Source: 34-65-8 sp964516135 (GTDB lineage Bacteria > Pseudomonadota > Alphaproteobacteria > Sphingomonadales > Sphingomonadaceae). From it: a DNA stretch of 64,000 nt. The DNA lies in contig CAZEWN010000016.1 in NCBI GenBank assembly GCA_964516135.1, forward strand, positions 1 to 64,000, in the 5' to 3' direction. Positions within the stretch are counted from its first letter, which is position 1. Every line of letters begins with the position of its first letter. Of the stretch, positions 25,836 to 33,879 are shown piece by piece. Under the pieces are notes generated by a model. That model ran no database searches. It had not been told where the DNA came from and worked only from the letters and a program-made list of their open reading frames with translations. The translations under genes were made by a program, and so were the position numbers.

Positions 25836-26593
25836 CTCCCGTAGCGCGCGAGTGCCGCGTCAATCGGATCGCGACGGGTTGCCGGGGGCGGATTCGTGCG
25901 CGACGGTCGCGTCGTTGCGGTACCGGCGACACGACGAGGTGCGGCTGCCGCCTCATAACCGGCAAAGGCGTTGAGGAACGCGCGCGATGGCTCTCGCACT
26001 GGCGCCGGTCGCGGGGCATGGGCGGGTTCCGACCTGGCAAGGCTGGTCTTGGGCGTGCGCGCGCCGGTTCCATAGATGAACCCGTGGACGGGCCATGATG
26101 TAGTCCCGATGCTTTGGATCGGGTCGTACCACACGCGAACCTCGCTCCAGTCGTTGGCCGGCGAAACGTCGATCGCCCGCACGTCGCGCTCGATCTGCCC
26201 ACGCCGCCCGCCGATCGGCGACCAGTTGGCATGGTCGAGCAGCACTGTGCGGTTGTCGATCACCCGGCTGACCGCCGCGACGTGACCCAATGTCATGTTG
26301 CGATACGGGACGAAGGCCATCACCGCACCAACGCGCGGGGTCGAACCCCGCTCGTAGCGTCCCTCCGCCTGCTGCCACCAGGTGCGCGCGTCGCCGAAAA
26401 TCTGAATGCCGGTCAGTTCGCGGGCATAGGGCACGCATTGCAGATAGGGCGCCAGTTCCCCCGCGATCGGGGGCTGCGCCCATGATACGCCCGGCACGCA
26501 CAGCGCGGCAGTGCCCGCCGCGCACAATGTGATGATTCCCCGCATGACCCGCGCAAACTGCGTAAAGAGGGTTAGCGCGGAATGAAGCGACAT
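25832..26593 (-). CDS. Exported CHAP-domain (NlpC/P60-like) hydrolase
   Basis: A 253-residue protein with an export signal (MRGIITLCAAGTAALCVPG...AQ) and a CHAP domain. The catalytic cysteine is in LQCVPYARELTG and histidine in LGHVAAVSRVI, followed by LLDHANWSP. CHAP enzymes cleave peptidoglycan cross-bridges or stem amides. The last 75 residues are Pro/Ala/Arg-rich and disordered. An in-frame ATG at 26545 would begin the signal peptide directly and may be the true start. It is divergent from der with a 78-base gap. Confidence 0.85.
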   Translation of the reverse strand: MSLHSALTLFTQFARVMRGIITLCAAGTAALCVPGVSWAQPPIAGELAPYLQCVPYARELTGIQIFGDARTWWQQAEGRYERGSTPRVGAVMAFVPYRNMTLGHVAAVSRVIDNRTVLLDHANWSPIGGRRGQIERDVRAIDVSPANDWSEVRVWYDPIQSIGTTSWPVHGFIYGTGARTPKTSLARSEPAHAPRPAPVREPSRAFLNAFAGYEAAAAPRRVAGTATTRPSRTNPPPATRRDPIDAALARYGS

Positions 26594-26671
26594 GGTTAAC
26601 CGATCTCAACCACTTGCCGTTTGGCTTGCCAAACGGGCCGCCAGCGGCCACCTGCACGCGCGAGCCACTGC

Positions 26672-28051
26672 ATGAAACCCCAGGTCATCATCATCGGACG
26701 CCCCAACGTGGGCAAGTCGACGCTGTTCAACCGGCTGGTCGGCAAGAAGCTGGCGCTGGTCGATGATCAGCCCGGGGTGACCCGCGACCGCCGCATGGGG
26801 GATGCCGAGATTGCGGGCCTGCAGTTCACCGTAGTCGACACCGCCGGATGGGAGGATGACGATCCCGACAGCCTGCCCGGCCGGATGCGGCGGCAGACCG
26901 AGGTGAGCCTGGAAGGCGCCGATGCGGCGATGTTCGTGATCGACGCACGCGCCGGGCTGACCCCGCTCGACGAGGAAATCGCGCGCTGGCTCCGCAGCCA
27001 GACGGTGCCGGTCGTACCCGTGGCGAACAAGGCCGAAGGCGCGGCCGGGGAAGCGGGCGTGCTCGAAGCGTGGTCGCTCGGTTTCGGCGAACCGGTTGCG
27101 ATCTCGGCCGAGCACGGCGAAGGCATAGCCGACCTGTTCGCCGGGCTGTGGCCGATGATCGGGGACAAGGCCGAGGCGAGTGCGAATGCCGAACCGGTGC
27201 AATACGACGAGGATGCGCCCGCGGGACCGCTGAAGCTGGCCATCGTCGGACGGCCCAATGCGGGCAAATCGACGCTGATCAACCGCCTGCTTGGCGAGGA
27301 CCGCCTGCTGACGGGGCCCGAAGCCGGCATCACCCGCGATTCGATCGCGGTGGACTGGCAGTGGCGCGATCCCCGGACGGGCGATGTGCGCGACATCCGC
27401 CTGATCGACACCGCCGGGATGCGCAAGCGCGCCAAGGTGACGGAAAAACTGGAGAAGCTGTCGGTCGCCGATGCCAAGCGCGCGGTCGATTTCGCCGAGG
27501 TCGTCGTGCTATTGCTCGATGCGACCAAGGGGCTCGAGCACCAGGACCTGAAGATCGCCGACCAGGTGCTGCAGGAAGGCCGCGCGCTGATGATCGCGAT
27601 CAACAAGTGGGACGTGGCCGAAAACGCCAGCGCGCTGTTCAACGGCATCAAGGGCGCGCTCGACGAAGGACTGGCGCAGGTGCGCGGCCTGCCCGTGCTG
27701 GCGGTGAGCGCCAGGACCGGCAAGGGGCTCGACACGATGCTGGGTGCCGCATTCGAACTGCGCGAGGCGTGGTCGAAGCGCGTCCCGACCGCCGCATTGA
27801 ACCGCTGGTTCGACGACGCGCTGGAAGCCAACCCGCCGCCCGCGCCAGGCGGCAAGCGGATCAAGCTGCGCTACATCACCCAGGCGAGCACGCGCCCGCC
27901 GCGCTTCGTGGTGTTCGGCACGCGGCTCGACATGCTGCCCAAGAGCTACGAACGTTATTTGGTGAACGGCATTCGCGCCAAGCTGGGGTTTGAAGCCGTG
28001 CCCGTGCGCGTGGTGCTGAAAAGTCCGAAAAATCCGTATAAGAGCGACTGA
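26672..28051 (+). CDS. der: Ribosome-assembly GTPase Der (EngA)
   Basis: The 459-residue GTPase is required for 50S subunit maturation. It has two tandem GTPase domains: G1 GRPNVGKST near residue 9 and GRPNAGKST near 193, with DTAG motifs and NKxD-like VANKAE and INKWD. A C-terminal KH-like domain ends KSPKNPYKSD. The start at 26672 (MKPQVIIIGRPN) is the family N-terminus. The stop overlaps the DUF2721 start by one base. Confidence 0.97.
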   Translation: MKPQVIIIGRPNVGKSTLFNRLVGKKLALVDDQPGVTRDRRMGDAEIAGLQFTVVDTAGWEDDDPDSLPGRMRRQTEVSLEGADAAMFVIDARAGLTPLDEEIARWLRSQTVPVVPVANKAEGAAGEAGVLEAWSLGFGEPVAISAEHGEGIADLFAGLWPMIGDKAEASANAEPVQYDEDAPAGPLKLAIVGRPNAGKSTLINRLLGEDRLLTGPEAGITRDSIAVDWQWRDPRTGDVRDIRLIDTAGMRKRAKVTEKLEKLSVADAKRAVDFAEVVVLLLDATKGLEHQDLKIADQVLQEGRALMIAINKWDVAENASALFNGIKGALDEGLAQVRGLPVLAVSARTGKGLDTMLGAAFELREAWSKRVPTAALNRWFDDALEANPPPAPGGKRIKLRYITQASTRPPRFVVFGTRLDMLPKSYERYLVNGIRAKLGFEAVPVRVVLKSPKNPYKSD

Positions 28052-28548
28052 TGTTGCTGGATATTCTCGTCGACAATCCGAACCTCGCCCGTGAACTGGT
28101 GGAGCGCACTTCCAGCACGGCGCGCGTGCAGCAAATCGTGCAACTGAGCCTTTCGCCCGCTTTCCTGCTTGCCGCGATCGGCGCGATCATGAACGTCATG
28201 GTCAGCCGACTGGTCTGGGTCGCAGCGCGGATCGAGAAAATCGAACTGCGGATCGAGGATGGCAAGGCCGGGCGCGAACAGGCCGAATTGCCGACCTTGC
28301 GGCGGCGGCGGGTGCTGGCGCAACGCGCGGTGATGCTGAGCACCGCGGCGGCGGCGACGATATCGGTGGTCATCGCGCTGCTGTTCATCAGCGCGTTCAT
28401 CACGCCGCAGATTGGCACGCTGACCGCTTTTGCCTGGATCGCGACGATGATGTTCCTGATCCTGGGTCTGGCGCATTTCCTGCTCGAAACGCGCCTCGCG
28501 GCGCGGATGGCGCAAGACAAGTATCCGGAAGACGGCGATGGAACTTAA
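28051..28548 (+). CDS. DUF2721 membrane protein
   Basis: A 165-residue inner-membrane protein of the DUF2721 family. It has hydrophobic helices at about 31-55 (LSPAFLLAAIGAIMNVMVSRL), 93-118 and 122-143, with a charged cytoplasmic loop (RIEKIELRIEDG) between the first two. No function is known. It overlaps der by one base and the MgtC-like gene by 11 bases, so it sits in the middle of a tightly coupled trio. Confidence 0.83.
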   Translation: MLLDILVDNPNLARELVERTSSTARVQQIVQLSLSPAFLLAAIGAIMNVMVSRLVWVAARIEKIELRIEDGKAGREQAELPTLRRRRVLAQRAVMLSTAAAATISVVIALLFISAFITPQIGTLTAFAWIATMMFLILGLAHFLLETRLAARMAQDKYPEDGDGT

Positions 28549-29065
28549 CGACGCGACCCAGCTCGTCCTGCTTGAATGGGAAGTCATCGCGCGGCTGGGC
28601 GCGGCGGCGTTGATCGGGGTTTTGCTTGGCCTTGATCGCGAGATCCGCGGCCACGCGGCGGGGATCAGGACACACGGCGTGGTGTGCTTCACCGCGGCCA
28701 TGATGACGGTGTCGATGATCGCGCTCTACAACCAGCTCGGCAACGACCGGACCGACGTGCTGCGCGTGTTCGAAGCGACCGGGGCGTTCATCGGCATCAT
28801 CGGGGCGGGCCTGATCGTGTTCAGCCGGGGCCGCGTTCACAACCTGACCACCGCAGCGCACATGTGGCTGGCGGCGGTGGTTGGCATCGCCTGCGGCGCG
28901 GGCCAGTGGCCGCTGGTCGCGATCGGCGGAATTTTCAGCGTGGTGATGCTGACGGTGCTGGGCTTTGTCGAAGCGCGCATATTCCCGCCCGACAAGCGGA
29001 TCGGCCACGGCGACGATGCCGACGACGAGGAAACGGCACCCGGCCCGCGCAGCCGGCCTCGCTAG
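28538..29065 (+). CDS. MgtC/SapB family membrane protein
   Basis: A 175-residue protein with the MgtC signature LGLDREIRGHAAGIRTHGVV near residues 29-48 and four to five hydrophobic helices. Family members with the short form are linked to low-magnesium or acid survival, and MgtC itself restrains the F-type ATPase in Salmonella; the short proteins without the C-terminal domain are less understood. The last 20 residues are acidic. The 11-base overlap with DUF2721 argues for joint translation. Confidence 0.88.
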   Translation: MELNDATQLVLLEWEVIARLGAAALIGVLLGLDREIRGHAAGIRTHGVVCFTAAMMTVSMIALYNQLGNDRTDVLRVFEATGAFIGIIGAGLIVFSRGRVHNLTTAAHMWLAAVVGIACGAGQWPLVAIGGIFSVVMLTVLGFVEARIFPPDKRIGHGDDADDEETAPGPRSRPR

Positions 29066-29106
29066 CGCGAGGCCTGCCGGCGGCGGGGTGGATCCGGCGC
29101 CTGGCG

Positions 29107-29595
29107 CTAGCCCTCGCCGTCGCCCGCTGGCTTGCTCTGAAGCTGGACGTAGTTCTGGAGGCCCATGCGCTCGATCATGTCGAATTGGGTTTCCAGGAAA
29201 TCGACGTGCTCTTCCTCGCTTTCGAGAATGCGCTCGAAAATCTCGCGGCTGACGTAATCGCGGACACTTTCGCAATGCTGGATCGCGTCCTTGAGAAGAG
29301 GGATCGCTTCGTATTCAAGCGCGAGATCGGCCTTGAGGATCTCCTCGACCGTCTCTCCGACCTTGAGCCGGTTGATCGCCTGGAAATTGGGCAGCCCGTC
29401 GAGGAACAGGATCCGCTCGGCCAGTACGTCGGCGTGCTTCATTTCGTCGATTGATTCGTGCCGCTCGTACTCGGCCAGCCGGGTCACACCCCAATGATGC
29501 AGCACGCGGTAATGCAGCCAGTACTGGTTGATGGCGGTCAGTTCGTTGGTCAGAGCCTTGTTGAGGAATTCGATGACCGTTGCATCGCCCTTCAT
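29107..29595 (-). CDS. bfr: Bacterioferritin
   Basis: The 162-residue iron-storage protein builds a 24-mer that oxidises and stores ferrous iron. All six ferroxidase ligands are present at standard positions: Glu18, Glu51, His54, Glu94, Glu127 and His130. Met52, the haem ligand between subunits, is also conserved. It has its own promoter-like sequence upstream and lies just downstream of bfd, separated by a terminator, so storage and release can be controlled independently. Confidence 0.97.
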   Translation of the reverse strand: MKGDATVIEFLNKALTNELTAINQYWLHYRVLHHWGVTRLAEYERHESIDEMKHADVLAERILFLDGLPNFQAINRLKVGETVEEILKADLALEYEAIPLLKDAIQHCESVRDYVSREIFERILESEEEHVDFLETQFDMIERMGLQNYVQLQSKPAGDGEG

Positions 29596-29628
29596 TGCAT
29601 ATCTCCTGCGGCGGGTTGCTTGCCGCGG

Positions 29629-29657
29629 ATTATGCGCGCGGGCTGCCTCGGAAACAA
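29629..29657 (-). promoter_or_regulatory. Candidate housekeeping promoter of bfr
   Basis: The minus strand reads TTGTTT (29657-29652), 17 bases, CATAAT (29634-29629), about 34 bases before the bfr start. The spacing is optimal. No Fur-box-like palindrome overlaps it, unlike the bfd promoter. Confidence 0.6.
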
Positions 29658-29673
29658 GGGTGCGGGCGCGAAA

Positions 29674-29695
29674 AAATGGCGGAATTCCGCCATTT
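29674..29695 (-). terminator. Rho-independent terminator of bfd
   Basis: A perfect 22-base palindrome (AAATGGCGGAA/TTCCGCCATTT) is followed on the minus strand by three more T, giving a GC-rich stem with a T tract. It lies 25 bases after the bfd stop and before the bfr promoter. An operator role is conceivable but the T tract fits a terminator. Confidence 0.7.
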
Positions 29696-29720
29696 GCGAG
29701 CGATTTGCGTTAGCTGGCGT

Positions 29721-29912
29721 TCAGGCTGCGCGAACGGCCATGAAACCCAGTTCGCGCTCTTCGTTCAAGACGTCCTCCGCATCGCTGAGGCAGTGGCCGC
29801 AATTGGGCCTCTTGCCGAGTGCGGCATAGGCTGCCTCGGCATCGCCATTGACCAGCCGCGCGACCCGCCGCAGCTCGCATTCCCGAATTGCGTTGCAGAT
29901 GCAGATATACAC
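29721..29912 (-). CDS. bfd: Bacterioferritin-associated ferredoxin
   Basis: The 63-residue [2Fe-2S] protein of the Bfd family delivers electrons to bacterioferritin so that stored iron is released. Cysteines at 4, 6, 38 and 41 (YICICN and NCGHC) form the cluster site in the Bfd pattern CxC...CxxC. The GTG at 29912 is chosen as start because AGGAG lies 7 bases upstream; the adjacent TTG is closer than ideal. Two Fur-box-like palindromes cover the promoter, consistent with expression under iron starvation. bfr follows. Confidence 0.92.
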   Translation of the reverse strand: MYICICNAIRECELRRVARLVNGDAEAAYAALGKRPNCGHCLSDAEDVLNEERELGFMAVRAA

Positions 29913-29923
29913 CAAGACGCTCC

Positions 29924-29965
29924 TGCGAGTGATTCGCAGGGGTGAATTTATGCGAACAGTTCGCA
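29924..29965. promoter_or_regulatory. Two Fur-box-like palindromes at the bfd promoter
   Basis: Box 1 TGCGAGTGATTCGCA (29924-29938) and box 2 TGCGAACAGTTCGCA (29951-29965) are both 15-base inverted repeats, starting 27 bases apart. They match the alphaproteobacterial Fur pattern TGCRAATnATTYGCA closely. Box 2 fills the spacer between TTGCTA (29972-29967) and TAAATT (29950-29945), the likely -35 and -10 on the minus strand; box 1 covers the expected transcript start. Confidence 0.65.
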
Positions 29966-29972
29966 ATAGCAA
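29945..29972 (-). promoter_or_regulatory. Candidate bfd promoter
   Basis: TTGCTA and TAAATT on the minus strand are separated by 16 bases that are exactly the second Fur-box-like palindrome plus one base. A repressor bound there would block RNA polymerase directly. Confidence 0.5.
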
Positions 29973-29977
29973 GCCCT

Positions 29978-31270
29978 TTAGCGCCGCAACGGAAACAGCC
30001 GTCCATACGTGAGACAGCGCCATAGCCATTCCAGCGGTCCATACCGGAATCGCGCCAGCCAAGGCTGCGACCAACCGATCATGACGATCCATGCGCCCAG
30101 CATGACGAGATAGAGCCCTGGTCGACCCAGTTCACCGAACAGGCCCAGCCCCCAGCCATGAAACACCACCATCATCAGGATCGAGGTGCCGAGATAATTG
30201 GAGAACGCCATTCGACCGGCAGCCGAGAGCCTTGTGCCCAGCCAGCCGGTCGCACGCGCGCCCCAGAGTGACAGCAGCGCCGCGAGCCCCAGGACCATCA
30301 GCAAGCGCGGAAGGGGGGAAAGGCCCATGAACGCGGCCAGCGTCGACCAGTAACCCAGCCCGCGCCCCAGCGCCCACAGCCCGATCGGGATCGTCAAGGC
30401 CGTGCCTGCCAGCAAAGCCCCCCAGCCCCAGCGCCGCACCTTGCCCGGATCGAGGCCGCCCGAGAACAGCCCAAGCCGCATCAGCCCCATGCCAATCAGC
30501 ATCAGGGGCAATGTCTCGAGGGCGAAGAACAGCAGGTTGACCCACGGGTCTTCCGCGTGGGCCGAAACGATGTGGGTGACATGATCGGCATAATTGCCAT
30601 CGCGAATGATCGCCAGTTCCTCGCGGTCGTCGGCCAGCTCGGCGTTCATCTGCTCCTGCATGTCGTCGCGCAACCCGGCGAACTGCGCCTGCTCGCCCAT
30701 CTCCGTTTCCGCCACGAGATAGGGCAGCGACATCAGCGGGAGGTAGATAAGCGCCCCCGCCAGGTAACCCAGCCCCCCGACAACCAGCAAAGCGCGCGCC
30801 GACATCCGCAGCAGCAGGATCGCGATGAACCCGGTCAGGGCGTAATACATCAGGATATCGCCGCGCCAGATCAGGTAGAAATGGATCATTCCGAAGATCA
30901 GCAGCCAGAACAGCCTGCGTGCCTGCAGCCACCGTGTTGCCCCGCGCTGCCAGGCACGGTCCATGAACAGCGCAAGCCCGGCGCCGAACAGCAGCGTGAA
31001 CAACCCGCGCATCTTGCCGTCGATCAGCACGAACTGGATAACCCACATCCAGTCGGAGGCGGTGCCGTGCGGCACGGTGAATGCATCGGGGTACATGTAA
31101 GCGGAAAATGGCTGGCCGAACGCGACGATATTCGCCGCGAGAATACCCAGGACCGCGATTCCGCGAATGAAATCGAGGCTGGCGAGACGCCCTTCGGTAG
31201 CGATCGGAATAGGCGCGTCGATCGGGCTTGGCGAACCCGCAACGGCGGCCGGGGTCTGTTCTGGGTTCAC
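29978..31270 (-). CDS. DUF418 (YeiB-like) multipass membrane protein
   Basis: A 430-residue inner-membrane protein. The N-terminal DUF1624-like start (ASLDFIRGIAVLGILAANIV) and the C-terminal DUF418 domain (LGTSILMMVVFHGWGLGLFG...WLARFRYGPLEWLWR) are characteristic; ten to eleven hydrophobic helices are visible. The family is distantly related to membrane acyltransferases, but no substrate is known. It follows the Sel1-SPOR gene by 40 bases on the same strand and ends just 6 bases before the bfd -35 element. Confidence 0.87.
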   Translation of the reverse strand: MNPEQTPAAVAGSPSPIDAPIPIATEGRLASLDFIRGIAVLGILAANIVAFGQPFSAYMYPDAFTVPHGTASDWMWVIQFVLIDGKMRGLFTLLFGAGLALFMDRAWQRGATRWLQARRLFWLLIFGMIHFYLIWRGDILMYYALTGFIAILLLRMSARALLVVGGLGYLAGALIYLPLMSLPYLVAETEMGEQAQFAGLRDDMQEQMNAELADDREELAIIRDGNYADHVTHIVSAHAEDPWVNLLFFALETLPLMLIGMGLMRLGLFSGGLDPGKVRRWGWGALLAGTALTIPIGLWALGRGLGYWSTLAAFMGLSPLPRLLMVLGLAALLSLWGARATGWLGTRLSAAGRMAFSNYLGTSILMMVVFHGWGLGLFGELGRPGLYLVMLGAWIVMIGWSQPWLARFRYGPLEWLWRCLTYGRLFPLRR

Positions 31271-31310
31271 GTGGCGCTTCTCCGGTGATCGGCTGGTTCG
31301 GCGCGTCCGC

Positions 31311-32435
31311 TCAGCGCGTGACGATGCAGGTCTGGCCCACGCGCTTCAAGGTGGCGCAAGCCTCGGCTGCCGCGGCGCTGGTGGCAAATCCGCCCGCCTG
31401 AAGCTTGGTCAGGCGACCCTCGGGCACCAGCAGGCGGCGCTTGCCCGCCAGCGCCGGCTCGCGGGACAGCCGTTCCCACAGTCGTTCGGCATTGCCCGCC
31501 ACCCCGAACGCGCCGAGTTGGACCCGCCACGGCCCGTCGTTTGCGGTCGGCGGCGGCGTTGCAACGGCGGTGGGCCGGGGTGCGGCAGCGGGTGTGGCGC
31601 CAACCATCGGCGCGGAGGCGCCGGGCGCGCTGGCCACGCGCGCCGGTGGCGGCGCGGGCCGGGCGAAATCCGCGCCCGCGGTCGCCGGGCTCTCGGTGCC
31701 GGTAACGCGCGCCGCCTCCGCGATTGCGGCCTGGGCCGCGGCGACCGAGGGCCGGGTCGCGGGTGTCGACGCCTCTGCCGGCCTGGTGTTGGGGGTGGGC
31801 ACAGCCAGTTCGTCCGCCCCCAGCGCCAGGTCGGCGGCGCCCATTTCCCGCGCGCGGCGCGCATCGCCATCACGCTTCAACTGCTGGGCCAGCGTCTGCG
31901 CGGCCTGGCGCTGCGCCAGTGGGATGAAGCCATCCATCTGTTGCAACGCGGGCGGCGCCTGCGGCAGGCCCGCACCGTTCGCCAGTGTGAGCAGCGCATA
32001 GGCCCGCACCCAATCGCGCGCGACGATATCTCCATTGAAATGCGCGATGCCGACCAGGTATTGCGCGCGCGGATCACCACGATCGGACGCGGCCTGGAGG
32101 TAAGGCATCGCATCTTGCCGCCGCCCGGCCTGGAACAGCAGCAAGCCATAGTTGTCCGCCGCCTTGACGTGCCCTTGCGCCGCGGCCTGGGCATAGAGAA
32201 CCTCAGCCTGCCGCGTGTTTTGTTCGACGCCCCGCCCCAGGCGATAGGCCTGCGCCATGTTGAATTGCGCGTCGGGGTCTCCCGCCGCGGCCGGGCCGCG
32301 CCATTCGCGGATCGCGGCATCGTAGTTCCCGCGTGCCCAGGCATCGACCCCGGCCTTCACATCCGCCAGCGCCGGTGCGGCCCCCGCCAACGCCGCGCCG
32401 ATCGCGAGAATCGCCAGTTTGCGCGCCATGTTCAT
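31311..32435 (-). CDS. Sel1-repeat protein with C-terminal SPOR domain
   Basis: A 374-residue exported protein. Start at 32435 (MNMARKLAILAIGAALAG) gives a signal peptide ending at ALA-D. Sel1-like/TPR repeats occupy about 25-165 (GDPDAQFNMAQAYRLGRGV, GDPRAQYLVGIAHFNGDI). An Ala/Pro-rich linker spans about 195-290, then a SPOR domain (WRVQLGAFGVAGNAERLWERL ending CIVTR). SPOR domains bind denuded septal peptidoglycan, so a division-site role is likely. It is divergent from the ParA gene by 225 bases. Confidence 0.86.
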   Translation of the reverse strand: MNMARKLAILAIGAALAGAAPALADVKAGVDAWARGNYDAAIREWRGPAAAGDPDAQFNMAQAYRLGRGVEQNTRQAEVLYAQAAAQGHVKAADNYGLLLFQAGRRQDAMPYLQAASDRGDPRAQYLVGIAHFNGDIVARDWVRAYALLTLANGAGLPQAPPALQQMDGFIPLAQRQAAQTLAQQLKRDGDARRAREMGAADLALGADELAVPTPNTRPAEASTPATRPSVAAAQAAIAEAARVTGTESPATAGADFARPAPPPARVASAPGASAPMVGATPAAAPRPTAVATPPPTANDGPWRVQLGAFGVAGNAERLWERLSREPALAGKRRLLVPEGRLTKLQAGGFATSAAAAEACATLKRVGQTCIVTR

Positions 32436-32660
32436 CGCCCCGCCACGCCCCTTTTTCCCATGCCGGCACGAGATTGACATAGTGAACGCCCCGTTAGCAA
32501 AAGGTTTCTCCCCCGCCCGCCCCGACCGGCGGCGTCAGGTATGGCATCTCCGTATCAGCGGCGCGCGCGATTAACCCAAAATTAGGGGTATCCTGCGATC
32601 CAAGCCAGCAATCCCGCGCGAATGCGGGTCAACAGGATGGGTTTTCCAGGGGGACCAGCC

Positions 32661-33377
32661 TTGCGAGTTTTGGCATTGGCATCGCAGAAGGGCGGATCGG
32701 GCAAGACGACCCTTTCCGGCCATCTGGCAGTTCAGGCGCAACGCGCCGGCGCGGGGCCGGTCGTGCTGATCGACATCGATCCGCAGGGCTCGCTTGCCGA
32801 CTGGTGGAACGAGCGCGAGGCGGAATTTCCCGCTTTCGCCCAGACCACGGTCGCCCGGCTCGCCAGCGATTTGCAGATCCTGCGCCAGCAGGGTTTCAAG
32901 CTGGCGGTCATCGATACGCCGCCCGCGATCACCATGGCAATCCAATCGGTCATCGGGGTCGCTGAACTGATCGTCGTGCCCACCCGCCCCAGCCCGCACG
33001 ACCTGCGCGCCGTGGGTGCCACGGTCGACCTGTGCGAACGTGCGGGCAAGCCGCTGGTGTTCGTCGTCAACGCCGCGACACCCAAGGCCAAGATCACTTC
33101 CGAAGCCGCCGTCGCGCTCAGCCAGCACGGCACGGTAGCGCCGATCACCTTGCACCACCGAACCGATTTTGCCGCATCGATGATCGATGGCCGCACGGTG
33201 ATGGAAGTCGATCCAGAGGGTCGCAGTTCGGCCGAGGTAACGGCGCTGTGGAACTACCTGGCCGATCGGCTTGAGAAGAATTTCCGCCGTACCGTGTTCG
33301 CCGCGCCCAGCGTCATGTCGCAGGTCGCGGGTTCGCACCGTCCGGCGGGCGGCTTCGGCCGCCGCGTCGCGCAGTAG
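32661..33377 (+). CDS. Orphan ParA-family ATPase
   Basis: A 238-residue ParA/MinD-like ATPase with deviant Walker A KGGSGKTT (Lys10 and Lys15), the switch region DIDPQGSLADWW, and AVIDTPPA as Walker B. Start is the TTG at 32661 (reading MRVLALASQKGG), preceded by AGGGGGA; in-frame ATGs upstream give a leader without family support. The C-terminus is basic and Gly-rich. ParA proteins move cargo by oscillating or forming gradients on the nucleoid or membrane. There is no parB or parS nearby: a ribbon-helix-helix protein gene follows 12 bases later, making this a two-gene partition-like pair outside the chromosome partition locus. Confidence 0.88.
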   Translation: MRVLALASQKGGSGKTTLSGHLAVQAQRAGAGPVVLIDIDPQGSLADWWNEREAEFPAFAQTTVARLASDLQILRQQGFKLAVIDTPPAITMAIQSVIGVAELIVVPTRPSPHDLRAVGATVDLCERAGKPLVFVVNAATPKAKITSEAAVALSQHGTVAPITLHHRTDFAASMIDGRTVMEVDPEGRSSAEVTALWNYLADRLEKNFRRTVFAAPSVMSQVAGSHRPAGGFGRRVAQ

Positions 33378-33389
33378 GGCAAGCGGTCG

Positions 33390-33854
33390 ATGACCGAGCC
33401 GACTTTCGCCTCGCTCAATCAGTCGCTGCTGGCCCGCAAGGGCGGCGCGAAGCCCGCCATGCGTCCGCAGCACGCGCTGATGCCGCAGCCCGCATCCGCC
33501 GCAGAGCCGCTCGAGGATCTGGGCTGGAACGACATGGGCGGCGGGGACGAGCCGCAGGACAATGTCGTTTCGCTCGATACAGGCGCGAACGAGGTTCGCC
33601 GCCGTCAACGCCAGTTGGCTCGCAGCTTCGATGAATCCGGTGCCGCGCTCCCGCGCGAAGGCGCCAGTGCCGCGGTCCGCGGCAAGCGGGCCGCCTTCAC
33701 CTTGCGCCTCGACCCTGAGCGGCATCTCAAGCTGCGGCTCGCCTGCACGCTCAACAATCGCAGCGCCCAACAACTCGTCACCGAAGCGCTCGATCGGCTG
33801 ATCGCTGACATGCCCGACGTCGCATCGCTTGCGGCCCAGGTGAAACACAACTGA
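33390..33854 (+). CDS. Ribbon-helix-helix protein paired with ParA
   Basis: A 154-residue protein. The first 95 residues are low-complexity and probably disordered (TFASLNQSLLARKGGAKPAM, then acidic). The C-terminal 50 residues (RAAFTLRLDPERHLKLRLAC, then NNRSAQQLVTEALDRLIADM) match a ribbon-helix-helix DNA-binding fold: one beta strand, then two helices. Partition partners of ParA such as ParG have this architecture with a flexible tail. It is sandwiched between the ParA gene and a TPR-SPOR lipoprotein gene, probably cotranscribed. DNA target unknown. Confidence 0.72.
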   Translation: MTEPTFASLNQSLLARKGGAKPAMRPQHALMPQPASAAEPLEDLGWNDMGGGDEPQDNVVSLDTGANEVRRRQRQLARSFDESGAALPREGASAAVRGKRAAFTLRLDPERHLKLRLACTLNNRSAQQLVTEALDRLIADMPDVASLAAQVKHN

Positions 33855-33879
33855 CCGGACGGAACAGGGGGACCAAGCA

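Noticed and set aside
29674..29695. 22-base perfect palindrome as a repressor operator
   Set aside because: The T tract after it on the minus strand and its place just after bfd fit a terminator better.
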